A stretch of DNA of 64,000 nucleotides from Symbiodinium natans (taxonomy: Eukaryota > Sar > Dinophyceae > Suessiales > Symbiodiniaceae). The notes beneath the pieces are model-generated. The model was not told the DNA's origin, made no database searches, and worked only from the letters and a program-made list of their open reading frames with translations. Positions 1-9,235 of the stretch are shown piece after piece. The position numbers were made by a program, and so were the translations under genes. Numbering within the stretch: the first letter of the stretch is position 1; every line of letters starts with the position of its first letter. Location: assembly GCA_905221605.1 (NCBI GenBank), contig CAJNDS010000480.1, positions 604,355 through 668,354 on the forward strand, read 5' to 3'.

Positions 1-59
1 GTGCCAGCGCCTTTTCACCACCCGAGAACGCCTCTCCAATGCCTGCCCAAAGACTGCAG
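1..59 (+). CDS. exon-like fragment at window edge
   Basis: From base 3 the frame reads CQRLFTTRERLSNACPK and stays open to a possible GC donor (CAG|GCGGGG) just before a telomere-like array. The Cys/Phe/Leu spacing faintly resembles a zinc finger. Too short to name; the gene continues outside the window. Confidence 0.35.
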
Positions 60-61
60 GC

Positions 62-143
62 GGGGTTTAGGGTTTAGGGTTTAGGGTTTAGGGTTTAGGG
101 TTTAGGGTTTAGGGCTTAGGGTTTAGGGTTTAGGGTTTAGGGT
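62..143 (+). repeat. TTTAGGG interstitial telomere-like array
   Basis: About eleven head-to-tail TTTAGGG units with one CTTAGGG variant, starting directly after the exon-like fragment. Position inside a probable intron, not at a chromosome end. Confidence 0.9.
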
Positions 144-263
144 TCAAGTAGTCCCCACCAGACGAAAGCCCCAAAACATCCAAAGACCTAAGCCCTGAAC
201 TGACATGGGATTTGCGCCTTAGCTGCTGGTAGATTACTCCGCAAGGTATATCAGGTATGCCAG

Positions 264-312
264 GTTCAGCCACGAAAAGAAGCTTTCAAGCACGGGCCCA
301 GGCGTCGAGAAG
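264..312 (+). CDS. exon-like island
   Basis: Bounded by CCAG|GTTCAG and GAGAAG|GTGCTG. One frame reads RFSHEKKLSSTGPGVEK; the frame that would continue the 1-59 island reads GSATKRSFQARAQASRR. Both are open, so the frame is undecided. Confidence 0.35.
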
Positions 313-472
313 GTGCTGTCTACGTCCCTTTGCAGTTTAGGGTTTAGGGTTTAGGGTTAAGGGTTTGGGGTTTGGGGTTTGGGGTTTGGGGTTACAAGTT
401 CTGGGGATTTGGGATTTCGGGTTTCGGGAGTGTCGGGGAGGGCGGGAGGGCCCGGACGAGGTTTACCCCTAA

Positions 473-567
473 ACCCTAAACCCTAAACCCTAAAGCCTAA
501 AGCCTAAAGCCTAAAGCCTAAAGCCTAAAGCCTAAAGCCTAAAGCCTAAAGCCTAAAGCCTAAACCC
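473..567 (+). repeat. variant array, AAAGCCT unit
   Basis: Begins as CCCTAAA and switches to about eleven homogenised AAAGCCT units before returning to CCCT. A point variant of the telomere unit amplified as a block. Confidence 0.85.
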
Positions 568-735
568 TCCCAAACGCCCTTATCCCTTGGAACGCTTCGT
601 GTCAGGTTGTGGTGTCCAACCTTGCTTCGAGCAGCAGCTGCCATTTGTCTTGCAGCACACCATAGGCGAGAGAACCGTGGATCTGCAACACTGCCTTTTT
701 TTTTTTTTTGTTTGGGGGGGGGGGGGGGGGGTTAG

Positions 736-915
736 GGCCTAGGGTTTTAGGGTTTAGGGTTTAGGGTTTTAGGGTTTTAGGGTTTTAGGGCTTTAGGGTT
801 TTAGGGTTTTAGGGTTTTAGGGTTTTAGGGTTTTAGGGTTTTAGGGTTTTAGGGTTTTAGGGTTTCAGAGTTTTAGGGTTTTAGGGTTTTAGGGTATTAG
901 GGTATTAGGGCTTCA
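736..915 (+). repeat. 8-base variant array, TTTTAGGG
   Basis: After a G run at about 713-731, the DNA is a long array of mainly TTTTAGGG, an 8-base form of the telomere unit, with a few TATTAGGG and CTTTAGGG units. Confidence 0.85.
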
Positions 916-945
916 GGTTTAGGATTTAGGGTTTCCGACCTAGGA

Positions 946-1080
946 CCCAGGGGAATGAGGTACCCTACATGTATAGTCCCTTAAAGGGTGTATGTACATA
1001 TATATATATATGTATATGATATGTATAGGGGGGATATAGGCTATCTCATTATCCCTCATTCCCTACTAGGAACCAGCCCG
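946..1080. mobile_element. TIR element, family with GGGAATGAGG ends
   Basis: Starts GGGGAATGAGGTACC and ends CCCTCATTCCCTACTAGGAACCAGCC; the core has a TATATA palindrome. It shares its ends with the copy at 18.2 kb. Non-coding, MITE-like. Confidence 0.55.
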
Positions 1081-1387
1081 CTATAAGCTTCGGTCTGAAC
1101 GGAGATGCTCTAAGGGCCCCCGATGAAAATCCCAAACTCCAGAGACCAGAAAGCTGAACCCCGAGGCCCTAAGAGCCCCAAAAGCATGAACGCTTGAAGG
1201 TTACACCCCCAAACTCTAGAAAACCCCCCAAAGTCCCAAAGTCTAAACGCAAGACACTAGCCCTAAACCCTAAACCCTAAACTCTAAGAGCCCCGAAAAG
1301 CATGATCGCTCGCTTTCTGCACAGACACGACCTGGGATGTGGGCGTCTTCCTATACCAGCTTTGGAACCAAGTCGGCTTCTTGGACC

Positions 1388-1450
1388 TAAACCCTAAACC
1401 CTAAACCCTAAACCCTAAACCCTAAACCCTAAACCCTAAACCCTAAACCA
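1388..1450 (-). repeat. CCCTAAA interstitial array
   Basis: Nine CCCTAAA units, opposite orientation to the arrays at 62 and 3416. It directly follows an open stretch (about 1330-1385) that could be an exon after TTTCTGCACAG. Confidence 0.85.
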
Positions 1451-1597
1451 TAATCAAACCCTCAACCCTAAACCCCAAACTCTAGACCGTGGGATGGGGG
1501 GGGGGCGGGGGTTGGAGACATATTTGGGCTGGTGTCGCTCTTTTGGGTCTTGGGGTCTGCAGAGAGAGAAAGCTCTTGTTTACAAAGCCCACATGTT

Positions 1598-1714
1598 CCC
1601 AGACCCCTGGAAGGATCCAAAAGTAGATCTACTCTAGGGTTCCTAGAAATGAACCAATAGCCGTACAGGGCACTATTTGGGGGCTCTACTGTTGGATCCT
1701 CTCAGGGTGTGGGT
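1598..1714. mobile_element. TIR element, family with CCCAGACCCCTGGGAGGATCC ends
   Basis: Left end CCCAGACCCCTGGAAGGATCC, right end GTTGGATCCTCTCAGGGTGTGGG, an imperfect inverted repeat. The same ends flank the copy at 40.30 kb. No ORF; MITE-like. Confidence 0.55.
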
Positions 1715-2254
1715 TGAGGTGGGTCACCTAAGAATGTTCTCGAACTTTGTCTTCACTATATATGGTTAGTTCTCTAAGTCATGATCCCTTTTTTTGGGGG
1801 TACGCTAGACAAGAAGGGGCGGCTGAAAACACATCTCCCAAGGCCCAACCTAGCTTACTCCCACACAAGCAGGAAACTCCCACAAGCCCAAAGTTCGACT
1901 CCCTCCTTCAATACATGCATAACCAAATAAAGGCAAGCGCTCAGTTGGACATAATAATCGAGACAAAATTTCGAAATGTAATATACATATATGGTGCATA
2001 GAAAGGATCCGTAAGAGTTCTTAGGCAACCCACCTAGACGTGTGGTCACTTCCTCTAACATTGGTCCCACTGAGGGTCACGTTCATCATTCTCGGTCAGT
2101 ACCGGGTTTAAGGTGGTTTAGTTTGGAAATAATCAGAGGGCTTGAAAGGCCAAACTAGCAAAGTTTAGCCTTGTTGTTTTTGTCTTGTGTTGCGAAGATG
2201 CATCTGACCGAGGTGTTGTGGGCATTATCCCAAATGTTAACCTCTTTCCCTCTG

Positions 2255-2312
2255 CTTGGTAGCCCAGCTGTACCCTTTCCATTTTTGTTGGTTCAAGGTT
2301 CCCCTTCTACAG
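2255..2312 (+). mobile_element. 5' part of TTGGTAGCCC-family introner
   Basis: CTTGGTAGCCCAGCTGTACCC followed by TTGGTTCAAGGTTCCCCTT matches the left half of the elements in the RCC1 gene introns at 23.4-24.1 kb. The right TIR is not recognisable. Confidence 0.5.
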
Positions 2313-2421
2313 GAACCAACCCAACAGATAACTCAGCCAGCAAGTAGGTTTGTTGCTTCAAGTTGTCCTTTGTACTGTATAGGTTTTTCAGGGGATAAAG
2401 CTGTAAACCCGCTTTTTGCAG

Positions 2422-2514
2422 CGCGGAGGACGGTCCTGGAACGAGCTTTACTGGAAGGTCTGGGCGCGGCGGCTGTGCTTCAAACCCTTCGAGTGCTTTA
2501 AAACCCTAGCCTTG
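2422..2514 (+). CDS. exon-like island
   Basis: TTTTTGCAG acceptor, then a frame reading RSWNELYWKVWARRLCF up to a possible CCTTG|GTTCC donor. The Trp/Leu/Tyr pattern recalls the end of an F-box, but a second frame is also open. Function not assigned. Confidence 0.4.
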
Positions 2515-2630
2515 GTTCCTCCGTTATACGAACAGCCCTTACTAGGGATTATAATAGGGATTATAATAATAGGGGGGGGGGGGGGCTGGGGTACTAGAAT
2601 CTGTTAGTAGGGGAGAACATCCAAACCCAA
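2515..2630. mobile_element. TIR element of the TACTAACAGTCC family (diverged)
   Basis: Contains TTATACGAACAGCCCTTACTAGGGATT, a G run, then ACTAGAATCTGTTAGTAGGGGAGAACATCC. This matches the ends of the better copies at 17.8, 22.4, 22.9 and 47.0 kb. Confidence 0.5.
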
Positions 2631-2853
2631 CCTCTCAATGTGTCCGCCTAGGACTTAGGATTGAAGATGGGTCTCCGAAAATGTTTTTTTTCTTTTTGCT
2701 TAAGGCAAGTTCTTAAAATGAGGGTTATGGTGTTTCGGCCCCCCCCCCCCCTCCGCCCCAAAGCAAAAACAGCTTCCACGCCTATACCCTAAACCCGAAG
2801 CCCTAAGCCCCAAAACCCCCTACACACTACCAACCCTATGGCCTGTAGGTTCG

Positions 2854-2897
2854 AAACTCCCAGGGAAGTTACGTGGCCTCTTATGGGAAGGACCTTC
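2854..2897 (+). CDS. exon-like island
   Basis: After CTCCCAG the frame reads GSYVASYGKDLLHR, ending at AG|GGTTC. Very short; supported only by open frame and splice-like borders. Confidence 0.25.
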
Positions 2898-3042
2898 TGC
2901 ACAGGGTTCTAAGTTCTAGGCCCCCTAAATTTCGTAGGGTATATGAGGTATATACGGGTTCCTCAACTAAGGGCCCACACGAGGGGCCATGTAGCACCCG
3001 ATAGTACGCCCTAAAAACGCCCTAAACCCCAACCGTATACAA

Positions 3043-3118
3043 GCTGCTGCAACGGCAACCCTGCAAAGTCCTACAGGCCCCTCCTGAGCCCTTGAAAGCA
3101 CCGGCACGCGTCCTTAAG
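3043..3118 (+). CDS. exon-like island
   Basis: Frame reads YKLLQRQPCKVLQAPPEPLK and stays open into a CCCTAAA array at 3120. No homology recognised. Confidence 0.3.
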
Positions 3119-3415
3119 GCCCTAAACCCTAAACCTTAAACCCTAAACGCTAAACCCTAAACCTTAAACCTTATAAACCCTAAACCCCAAACCCTGAACC
3201 CTAAACAAGCCAAAGGTACCAAACCCTGCTGCGTTGCTGAACACTTTGGCACCTGAACAGCTGAATGGCTGCAGCCCTTGTAGGGTTTAGGGTTTAGGGT
3301 TTAGGGTTTAGGGTTTAGGGCTTCGCTGGGACCCTCTTTACCTGCAGTTTTTGTGGGTTATACGTACTAACTAAGGGTAGCTATTACCAGCCTGTAGGTG
3401 AACAGAGCCCCAGGT

Positions 3416-3510
3416 AGGGTTTAGGGTTTAGGGTTTAGGGTTTAGGGTTTAGGGTTTAGGGTTTAGGGTTTAGGGTTTAGGGTTTAGGGTTTAGGTTTAG
3501 GGTTTAGGGT
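3416..3510 (+). repeat. TTTAGGG interstitial array
   Basis: About thirteen units with one dropped base near 3493. It ends a few bases upstream of the acceptor of the exon at 3524. Confidence 0.9.
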
Positions 3511-3523
3511 TAGAACTGCCCAG

Positions 3524-3605
3524 GTTGCAGTACTTCCAGTGCAAGATCTGCAAGAAGCACTTCTGCGGCACCCCGGCCGACTCGAGAAGCTGTACCAGGG
3601 TTCAG
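3524..3605 (+). CDS. exon with zinc-finger-like Cys/His cluster
   Basis: After CTGCCCAG the frame reads LQYFQCKICKKHFCGTPAD, then a further Cys. The CxxCxxxxFC spacing resembles part of a small zinc-binding domain. Donor either CCAG|GGTTCAG or CAG|GTGCC. TTTAGGG arrays lie on both sides. Confidence 0.5.
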
Positions 3606-4562
3606 GTGCCAGGTCCTGAGTTTTGGGTTCCTTATTGGGTTTAGGGTTTAGGGTTTAGGGTTTAGGGTTCAGGGTTCAGGGTTTAGGGTTTAGGGTTAGC
3701 CCCATCAGCCCCTTTAAACCAAGAAGGGTACCCTTTTTTTAATGTTCCTGGGCTACTCTTGGCTCTAGAAACTCAACCTGTCGGGTAATTACAGGGTACG
3801 GGTGTAGGATTTTCAATTGTTTAGGGCTAACGAAGGTTTGGGATTTTTAAGGGTTAAGGGCTTATAAGGGTTGAGGGTTTGTAAGGGCTAGGGTTGAGGA
3901 ATTAGCGTTTAAGGTTTCGGCAAGAGTTTCCCTGGGCCCGTTTTAAGAGTCCCGAAGCCACAAATATCCTAACCCAGGAGTCCATATAAGTATGCCAAAA
4001 GACCCGTCAAACAGACAGGTCACAGGCCCCCATCCTAAACTAGAGACCAATGCCCCCCAGTTAAGGAATAGTCTAGGGCTAGGGATACCTGTTCTCATGT
4101 CATGACCTTTCCTCTAAGAACCCCCTCCCACCCCCCCCCCCCCCCCAAAAAAAAAAAAAAAAAACTCCAGAGCTCCAGAAGCCCAGAAGGTTCAACAGGC
4201 AATGCCCTTTCTCAGACTTCATGAGGCCATAGATCTTTGTACTCGAGTAGACATCGTCATCGTAGTAGCAGGTGCTGGCAGTGGCGCTGTAGTCGTGATG
4301 GTGGAAGTGGTACTTACTGTAGTAGGACTTGTTGTGTAGCGGCAGCGGCGGCGGCGGTGGTGGATGTGGTGGTGGGCTTTTACGGTCCCAAATTCCCAAA
4401 TCTGTACTGGGTTGTGCTTTGGGATAAGTGTTGATTTCCCTTCTCTCCTTATAGGGGACCTATTCATAGATGATTTTGAACAAGGGTTTAAAGCACAACT
4501 CAGTACCCCAAACCCTGATTCCTAAACCGAAACCCGAAACCCTAAACCCTGGAGTTTTTTCA

Positions 4563-4655
4563 TGACCCCCTATCGTGCCGGAGGTCTGGAGCTGGGTGAG
4601 TGCCGGTACCATCCGCAGGAGCCCGCCTCTTCGCCCCGGATGGCAGGCTTGGGGT
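4563..4655 (+). CDS. exon-like island
   Basis: Open frame reading MTPYRAGGLELGECRYHPQ, with a possible GC donor at GGCAG|GCTTGG. Strand and frame moderately uncertain. Confidence 0.3.
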
Positions 4656-4681
4656 TTAGGGGTTTAGGGTTTAGGGTTTAG

Positions 4682-4691
4682 GGTTGAGGCT

Positions 4692-4730
<39 letters not shown>

Positions 4731-4735
4731 GGTCA
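4682..4735 (+). repeat. variant array, TTGAGGG unit
   Basis: Seven to eight TTGAGGG units after a short TTTAGGG run, another homogenised point variant. Confidence 0.8.
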
Positions 4736-4986
4736 AAACCCAAACTCCAAGCCTCAAGCTTCTAAGCCAAGTCCTCAACCCTGCACCCCAAACCCAAACT
4801 GCTTCAACTCGAAGTTCCCACCCCCTTCAGGTTTCGATGCTATACCAAAAGAATGCTCTCGGGTTTTGGGTTAGGGGTTTAGGGGTTTAGGCTTTAAGGT
4901 TTGGGGAAGGTTTTCGGGTTGATGGGTTCAGGGGATTTCGGAGTTTAGGGGGGTTTGAAGTTTCAGGGCCCCTGGTGAAGTTTTCA

Positions 4987-5118
4987 GACGTGCAACTCGC
5001 CAGACCCAGGTCCTCAATGATGAGGGATTCCTGGCCTATCCCTGCTGCAATGCAACGGCTGCAGCCGCGCCCATTTGGCACCCAGGCGCGCCCTTGCGAG
5101 TATCATCGTGGCTTCAAG
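4987..5118 (+). CDS. exon-like island
   Basis: GTTTTCAG acceptor and CTTCAAG|GTTATG donor enclose about 44 codons. Two frames are open: one reads RATRQTQVLNDEGFLAYPCC, the other DVQLARPRSSMMRDSWPIP. Probably a real exon; frame undecided. Confidence 0.45.
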
Positions 5119-5589
5119 GTTATGGGTCTTATAGGGTTTAGGGTTTTACGAGGCGTTTTGCTTTGCAGTTTTTGCTGCTTTGGGGGCCTTTTTCGGTGTG
5201 GGGGGCCGGGGGGGCGGGTGTCGGGGGGTGCGGTGGGGGAGCGGGCAAGGCCTTAAAGCCTAACCTGCGAACCCGCAAATCCCCACTCCCCACAAACACT
5301 ATCTCCCAACCTTCATTTCGAACCCCTTAGCCCCCGAAACCCCGTAAACCTTAAATCCCCATACCTCCCAAGCATTTCGAAGCCCTTAAGCCCCTTAACC
5401 CCTTAAACCCAAAACCTTGGATGTTCCCCCTTATTCTAAACCTTCAATCCCTAAACCCTAAATCCTAAACCCTAAATCCTAAACCCTAAACGGCCCTAAA
5501 CTCTAAACCTTAAATCCCTAAACTCCTTCGCAGACTCCTTCAACCCTTGCACCCTAAGCCTCAAGCCCGCTTCGGCTTTGGGGCTTGGG

Positions 5590-5648
5590 GTTTAGGGTTT
5601 AGGGTTTAGGGTTTTAGGGTTTAGGGTTTAGGGTTTAGGGTTTAGGGT
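5590..5648 (+). repeat. TTTAGGG interstitial array
   Basis: Eight units, one stretched to TTTTAGGG. Confidence 0.85.
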
Positions 5649-5691
5649 ATGGATTCTAGAGTTCCTGGATTCCCCCTGCCCTCAGACTTTC

Positions 5692-5945
5692 AGGGTAGCT
5701 ACATGCGCCCCATGTATATATGGTCCCTTACCTTCTCCAAAGGGTTCTGACGTCTGGGCCCTTGGGTTACAGGGTTTAGGGTTTAGGGTTTAGGGTTTAG
5801 GGTCCCCTTTTTAAGGGGCCATGTTCACTAGGACCCGGAGCAGGCCCTTATTTGTTTTTTTCGGGTTGGGGTTCCCTTATAACCCCCCCCTAAAACCAAG
5901 AAGGGCACCGTTTTTATTCCTAGGTTACTCCTGGGTCTAGTTAAG
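5692..5945. mobile_element. composite of two TIR elements with an embedded TTTAGGG array
   Basis: GGTAGCTACATG...GGTCCCTTACC (family of 48.65 kb) runs into five TTTAGGG units and a GGGGCCATGTTCACTAGG tail. A second element then runs from GACCCGGAGCAGGCCC to TTACTCCTGGGTCTAG (family of 40.10 kb). Confidence 0.5.
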
Positions 5946-6010
5946 GGAGTATGTAACTTCCCCTAAACCCTAAACCCTAAACCCTAAACCCTGCAGCGAC
6001 CCTTAGACAG

Positions 6011-6107
6011 GCTGCTGTGTCAAAGAGCACGAGCCCGACTTGGCCGGAACGACGGACCACATCACCCTGGACCAGCTGCGGAGGCCTCCTGCTCCCTCCG
6101 ATGAGAG
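6011..6107 (+). CDS. exon, LDQLRRPP motif, paralogue at 62.6 kb
   Basis: AGACAG acceptor; the frame reads CCVKEHEPDLAGTTDHITLD then QLRRPPAPSDER. The donor is GAGAG|GTTTAGGG, so the telomere-like array is itself the start of the intron. A similar sequence encoding MTLDQLKRPPAHSE lies on the minus strand at 62554-62609, which supports coding status. Function unknown. Confidence 0.55.
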
Positions 6108-6167
6108 GTTTAGGGTTTAGGGTTTAGGGTTTAGGGTTTAGGGTTTAGGGTTTAGGGTTTAGGGTTT
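6108..6167 (+). repeat. TTTAGGG array beginning at an exon border
   Basis: Eight units; the first bases GTTTAG would be the intron donor of the exon ending at 6107. Confidence 0.85.
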
Positions 6168-6875
6168 TTGCCTGAGCCCTGAAGCCCTGAACCAGGGGAT
6201 TTGGGCAAACCCCTATAATTAGTGCTTAAGCCCCTCAGCTCCTAAGCCGTGAGGTGATTCTTGCAGGCATTTTGGTTTTTGGGGCAGTCTTGGGCTAAAC
6301 AAAGCGGGCAAACCCTAAGATCCCTGAGAGAAGACGTGTGGTGAGCAAACCCTCTGTGCCCAAAACCCATAATACTACAAATGGACCCTGTGGATAGCAC
6401 AAGTCTAAAACGAAGGTGGGTGTACCTAAACCCTCAACCCTAAACCCTGGGACCCAGAGTAGTGCCCTTATTCCCATGTTTTCGGGTTTGGGAGGGTTTA
6501 GAGTTTAGGGTTTAGGGTTTATAAAGGCTCTTGGGTCTAGGAGTCCAATTCAGGGTTTAGAGTGTGAACTTGGGCTGAGGACCAGACACAATGCTGCTTG
6601 GCTCAAACATCCCTTCACCCCTAAGCCCTATAAGACACTGCAATGGTTCCTGTATAGACCCTACACCTAAAACCCCAGACCCCAAACCCTAAACGCCCAA
6701 CCCCAAACCCCAAACCCTAAGCCCCAAACCCTCTAAACTCCAAACCCTAAACCTCTATACCCCTATAACCCTAAGTTGGGTTTATGTTTCTGGTGTTGAT
6801 GGATGGAACCAACTACGCTGGTGTGTTGCCTCCTAAGATTGAAGGTTAGACCCCCACAGCCCTAAATCCTAAACT

Positions 6876-6925
6876 CACCCTGAAACATCCGGCCCGACTT
6901 CGCAACAGAGCCCCACGCACGCCAG
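6876..6925 (+). CDS. exon-like island
   Basis: Frame reads HPETSGPTSQQSPTHAR and ends at GCCAG|GTTTAG, again a telomere-like donor. Short, function unknown. Confidence 0.35.
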
Positions 6926-6951
6926 GTTTAGATAGGGCTCGGCTTCCAGAT

Positions 6952-6999
6952 TTAGGGTTCCTGGGTTGCCCGGTAACCTGGGCAACCCAGGAACCCTAA
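6952..6999. repeat. perfect 20-base inverted repeat
   Basis: A perfect 20-base arm beginning TTAGGGTTCCTGGG and its reverse complement are separated by the 8-base loop GGTAACCT. The outer bases are telomere-like. Could fold as a hairpin in intron RNA. Confidence 0.85.
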
Positions 7000-7078
7000 A
7001 TAAACCCCAAACCTCAACCCTAAACCCTAGACCCTAAACCCTAAACCCTAATCCCTAAATCCTAAATGCCGCTGAGAG

Positions 7079-7178
7079 GCGCATGCCCTACATCGCTGCG
7101 GGAGCCAAAGACGCCCTGCTCGTTGTGGAGGCCGGAGAGCACGCAGAGGAGTTCGAAAGCAAGGAGGGGCAGCCTACG
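7079..7178 (+). CDS. exon-like island
   Basis: GCTGAGAG acceptor and CCTACG|GTACGG donor. The frame reads RMPYIAAGAKDALLVVEAGE and continues EHAEEFESKEGQPT. Composition is strongly protein-like. Function not recognised. Confidence 0.55.
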
Positions 7179-7344
7179 GTACGGGGTTTAGGGGGTAGGG
7201 TTTAGGGTTTAGGGTTTAGAGTTTGGGGGGTTAGGGTTTAGGGTTTAGGGTTTAGAGTTCTTTGGGTTAGGGTTTAGGGTTCAGGGTTTGGGGTTTGGGG
7301 TGTCGGGTTTCGGGGTATGGGGCTCTAGGCCCTGAAGTAAAAAG

Positions 7345-7402
7345 GCGGGCCGGGCCGGGCGATGTGGAGATTCGAGACAGCTTGAGGAGCCTCATTTACA
7401 AG
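7345..7402 (+). CDS. exon-like island
   Basis: After AAAAAG the frame reads RAGPGDVEIRDSLRSLIYK, ending at AAG|GTTAGC. Could belong to the same gene as 7079-7178; function unknown. Confidence 0.5.
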
Positions 7403-7795
7403 GTTAGCATTTCGGGTTTAGGGTTTAGGGTTTAGGGTTTAGGGTTTAGGATTGAGGGTGTAGGGTTTAGTGTTTTGGGTTTGGGGTAGATCAAGGATAC
7501 TGGGTGCTATAAAGCCCCCGATGCTTTGCCTTTGTTCCCCTCTGTTCGGGGTTATGTTCCCATATAGACCCCTTCAGTTCAAAAAATGCCCCCCCCCCCT
7601 TTTTTTGAGCCGGGCTACTCTTGCGCATAGAGAAGGATCCAAAAGACCAAGAGTTGTAGCCAAAAAAATGAGAGGATACAAGATTGATGGAGTTTAAGGT
7701 TTCGGTTTCGGGTTTAGGGGCCATGAGGTAAGGACCCCAAGCCCGAACACCGCAGGGCCTGAACTTCAAGAAGCCCTAGAAAGCCAGATCCCCTA

Positions 7796-7890
7796 GAGTT
7801 TAGCGCTTAGCGCTTAGGGCTTAGGGCTTAGGGTTTAGGGTTTAGGGTTTAGGGTTTAGGGTTTAGGGTTTAGGGTTTAGGGTTTAGGGC
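7796..7890 (+). repeat. TTTAGGG/GCTTAGGG interstitial array
   Basis: Starts with TTAGCGC variants, then GCTTAGG, then eight canonical TTTAGGG units. Confidence 0.85.
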
Positions 7891-7904
7891 TCCTAAATCC
7901 GCCT

Positions 7905-7985
7905 TGCCAAGGCCAGAGACGTGTCCAGCCAAGGCGCGGGGCGAACATGCCGCGGGATGTTCCAGCTGGTGCATGCCGTGATTCC
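7905..7985 (+). CDS. exon-like island
   Basis: Frame reads AKARDVSSQGAGRTCRGMFQ then LVHAVIP. Acceptor CCAAG, donor possibly CATGCC|GTGATT. Function unknown. Confidence 0.35.
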
Positions 7986-8063
7986 ATAGGGAACTACATA
8001 GGGTCAGTTCTCAAAATGGTGGGTTTCGGGTTTAGGGTTTAGGGTATAGGGTTTACTATATAC

Positions 8064-8168
8064 GGCCAGTTCTCAAAATGATGGTCCTCTTTTTGGGTGC
8101 CCTATATATCAGGGGCCGCCTTATCACAGCAACCCCAAAAAAGGGAGCATAATCTCGAGAAGTCACCA
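8064..8168. mobile_element. TIR element of the GGTCAGTTCTC family
   Basis: Left end GGCCAGTTCTCAAAATGATGG, right end CATAATCTCGAGAAGTCACC. It matches the cleaner copy at 47826-47940. No ORF of its own. Confidence 0.6.
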
Positions 8169-8769
8169 TATAAATACCTACCTGCACCCTAGAAGAAAGA
8201 GGGCTCTGTCTGTGACTTGTGTTTGGGTGCAGGGCGGAGAGCATTGTGGGAGTTTTGACTGAGCTCGAAGAGCTTCTGTACAGCCCTATTCCCGAGGCTT
8301 TGGAACCCTCAGCCCTAATTCCTAGACCCTCAACGCTAGACTCAACACTCCCTAAACCCTAAACTTGGGTAACTTCACCGTGATGTCGGCCTCAATCTGC
8401 ACAGTCGCCCTAAACCCTACAGTCAACCCTAAACCCTAAGCCTTAAACCCTAAACCCTCCACCCCAAGACCCGCGTCAAGGCACAGAGATAGGGTTTAGG
8501 GCTATTAGGGTTTTTAGAGTCTAGGAGTCTAGGAGTCCGGGGTCTAGGGTTTAGGTTTTAGGGTTTAGGGTTTAGGGTTTAGGGTTTAGGGTTTAGGGTC
8601 TTCATGGGATTTTACCTTGGACCCCTAAGCTTGTACCCTTGGGTTTTGGGACCCCCTTTTAAAGATCCTCTAAGAGAATATAAGGGCCATATGAGGAGGG
8701 GAGCCTCTTAGGGGTACAACCTTAGGGGTGCGAGTCTTAATCCCTTGAGGCTTGGGGTTTAGGGTTTAG

Positions 8770-8846
8770 GGTTTATACCCTAAACCCTAAACCCTACACC
8801 CTACACCCTACACCCTAAACCCTACACGGGTTCCTGGGCCACCAAG
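8770..8846 (+). mobile_element. 3' tail of TTGGTAGCCC introner fused to CCCTAAA/CCCTACA array
   Basis: CCCTAAA and CCCTACA units run into GGTTCCTGGGCCACCAAG, the right end of the introner family at 23.4-24.1 kb. The final AG is the acceptor of the exon at 8847. The left half is missing or replaced by the array, as in the 23.7 kb copy. Confidence 0.55.
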
Positions 8847-8945
8847 ACAAGATCAACAAATGCTGGAGGTGACACGAAAGAGGCGCCAGACCCTGGTGCG
8901 GTGGAAGTCCCATCCCCAGCTGCCATGCCAGGCTGCCTAAGCAAT
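8847..8945 (+). CDS. exon after an introner tail
   Basis: Directly after CACCAAG the frame reads TRSTNAGGDTKEAPDPGAVE then VPSPAAMPGCLS. The GGD followed by acidic residues could be a diverged RCC1-type linker, but this is weak. Downstream border not resolved. Confidence 0.5.
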
Positions 8946-9039
8946 ATTTCGGGTTTAGGGTTTCGGGTTTAGGGTTTAGGGTTTCGGGTTTAGGGTTTCG
9001 GGTTTCGGGCTTAGGGTGCCTACGAAATGGTCGACATAC

Positions 9040-9235
9040 CTCCTGGGGTTTCCCTAGTACCTCCCTCTATACTCACCCCCCCTCCCTTAAATTTTGGGGT
9101 TGCCCGTGGGTTTAGGGTTTAAGGTTTAGGGTTTAGGGTCCCCCCCCCTTAAATAACCTTTATCAGGCTCAATTCTGCCTTCTCGGCCTTAATTATTGGG
9201 GGGACCTACGGGGGTTGTAGGGGAACCCATGAATA
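9040..9235. mobile_element. TIR element of the GGGTTTCCCTAG family with embedded array
   Basis: GGGGTTTCCCTAGTACC at the left and GTAGGGGAACCCATGAA at the right, with short TTTAGGG units and C runs inside. A better copy lies at 40565-40699. Confidence 0.45.

Noticed and set aside
62-143. Possibility that the left edge is a true chromosome end
   Set aside because: The array is short, lies after coding-like sequence, and equal or longer arrays occur throughout in both orientations.
4100-4467. Overlapping ORFs on both strands rich in Ser, His, Thr and Gly
   Set aside because: GTRGTR trinucleotide-like low complexity around 4250-4375; three frames are open at once.
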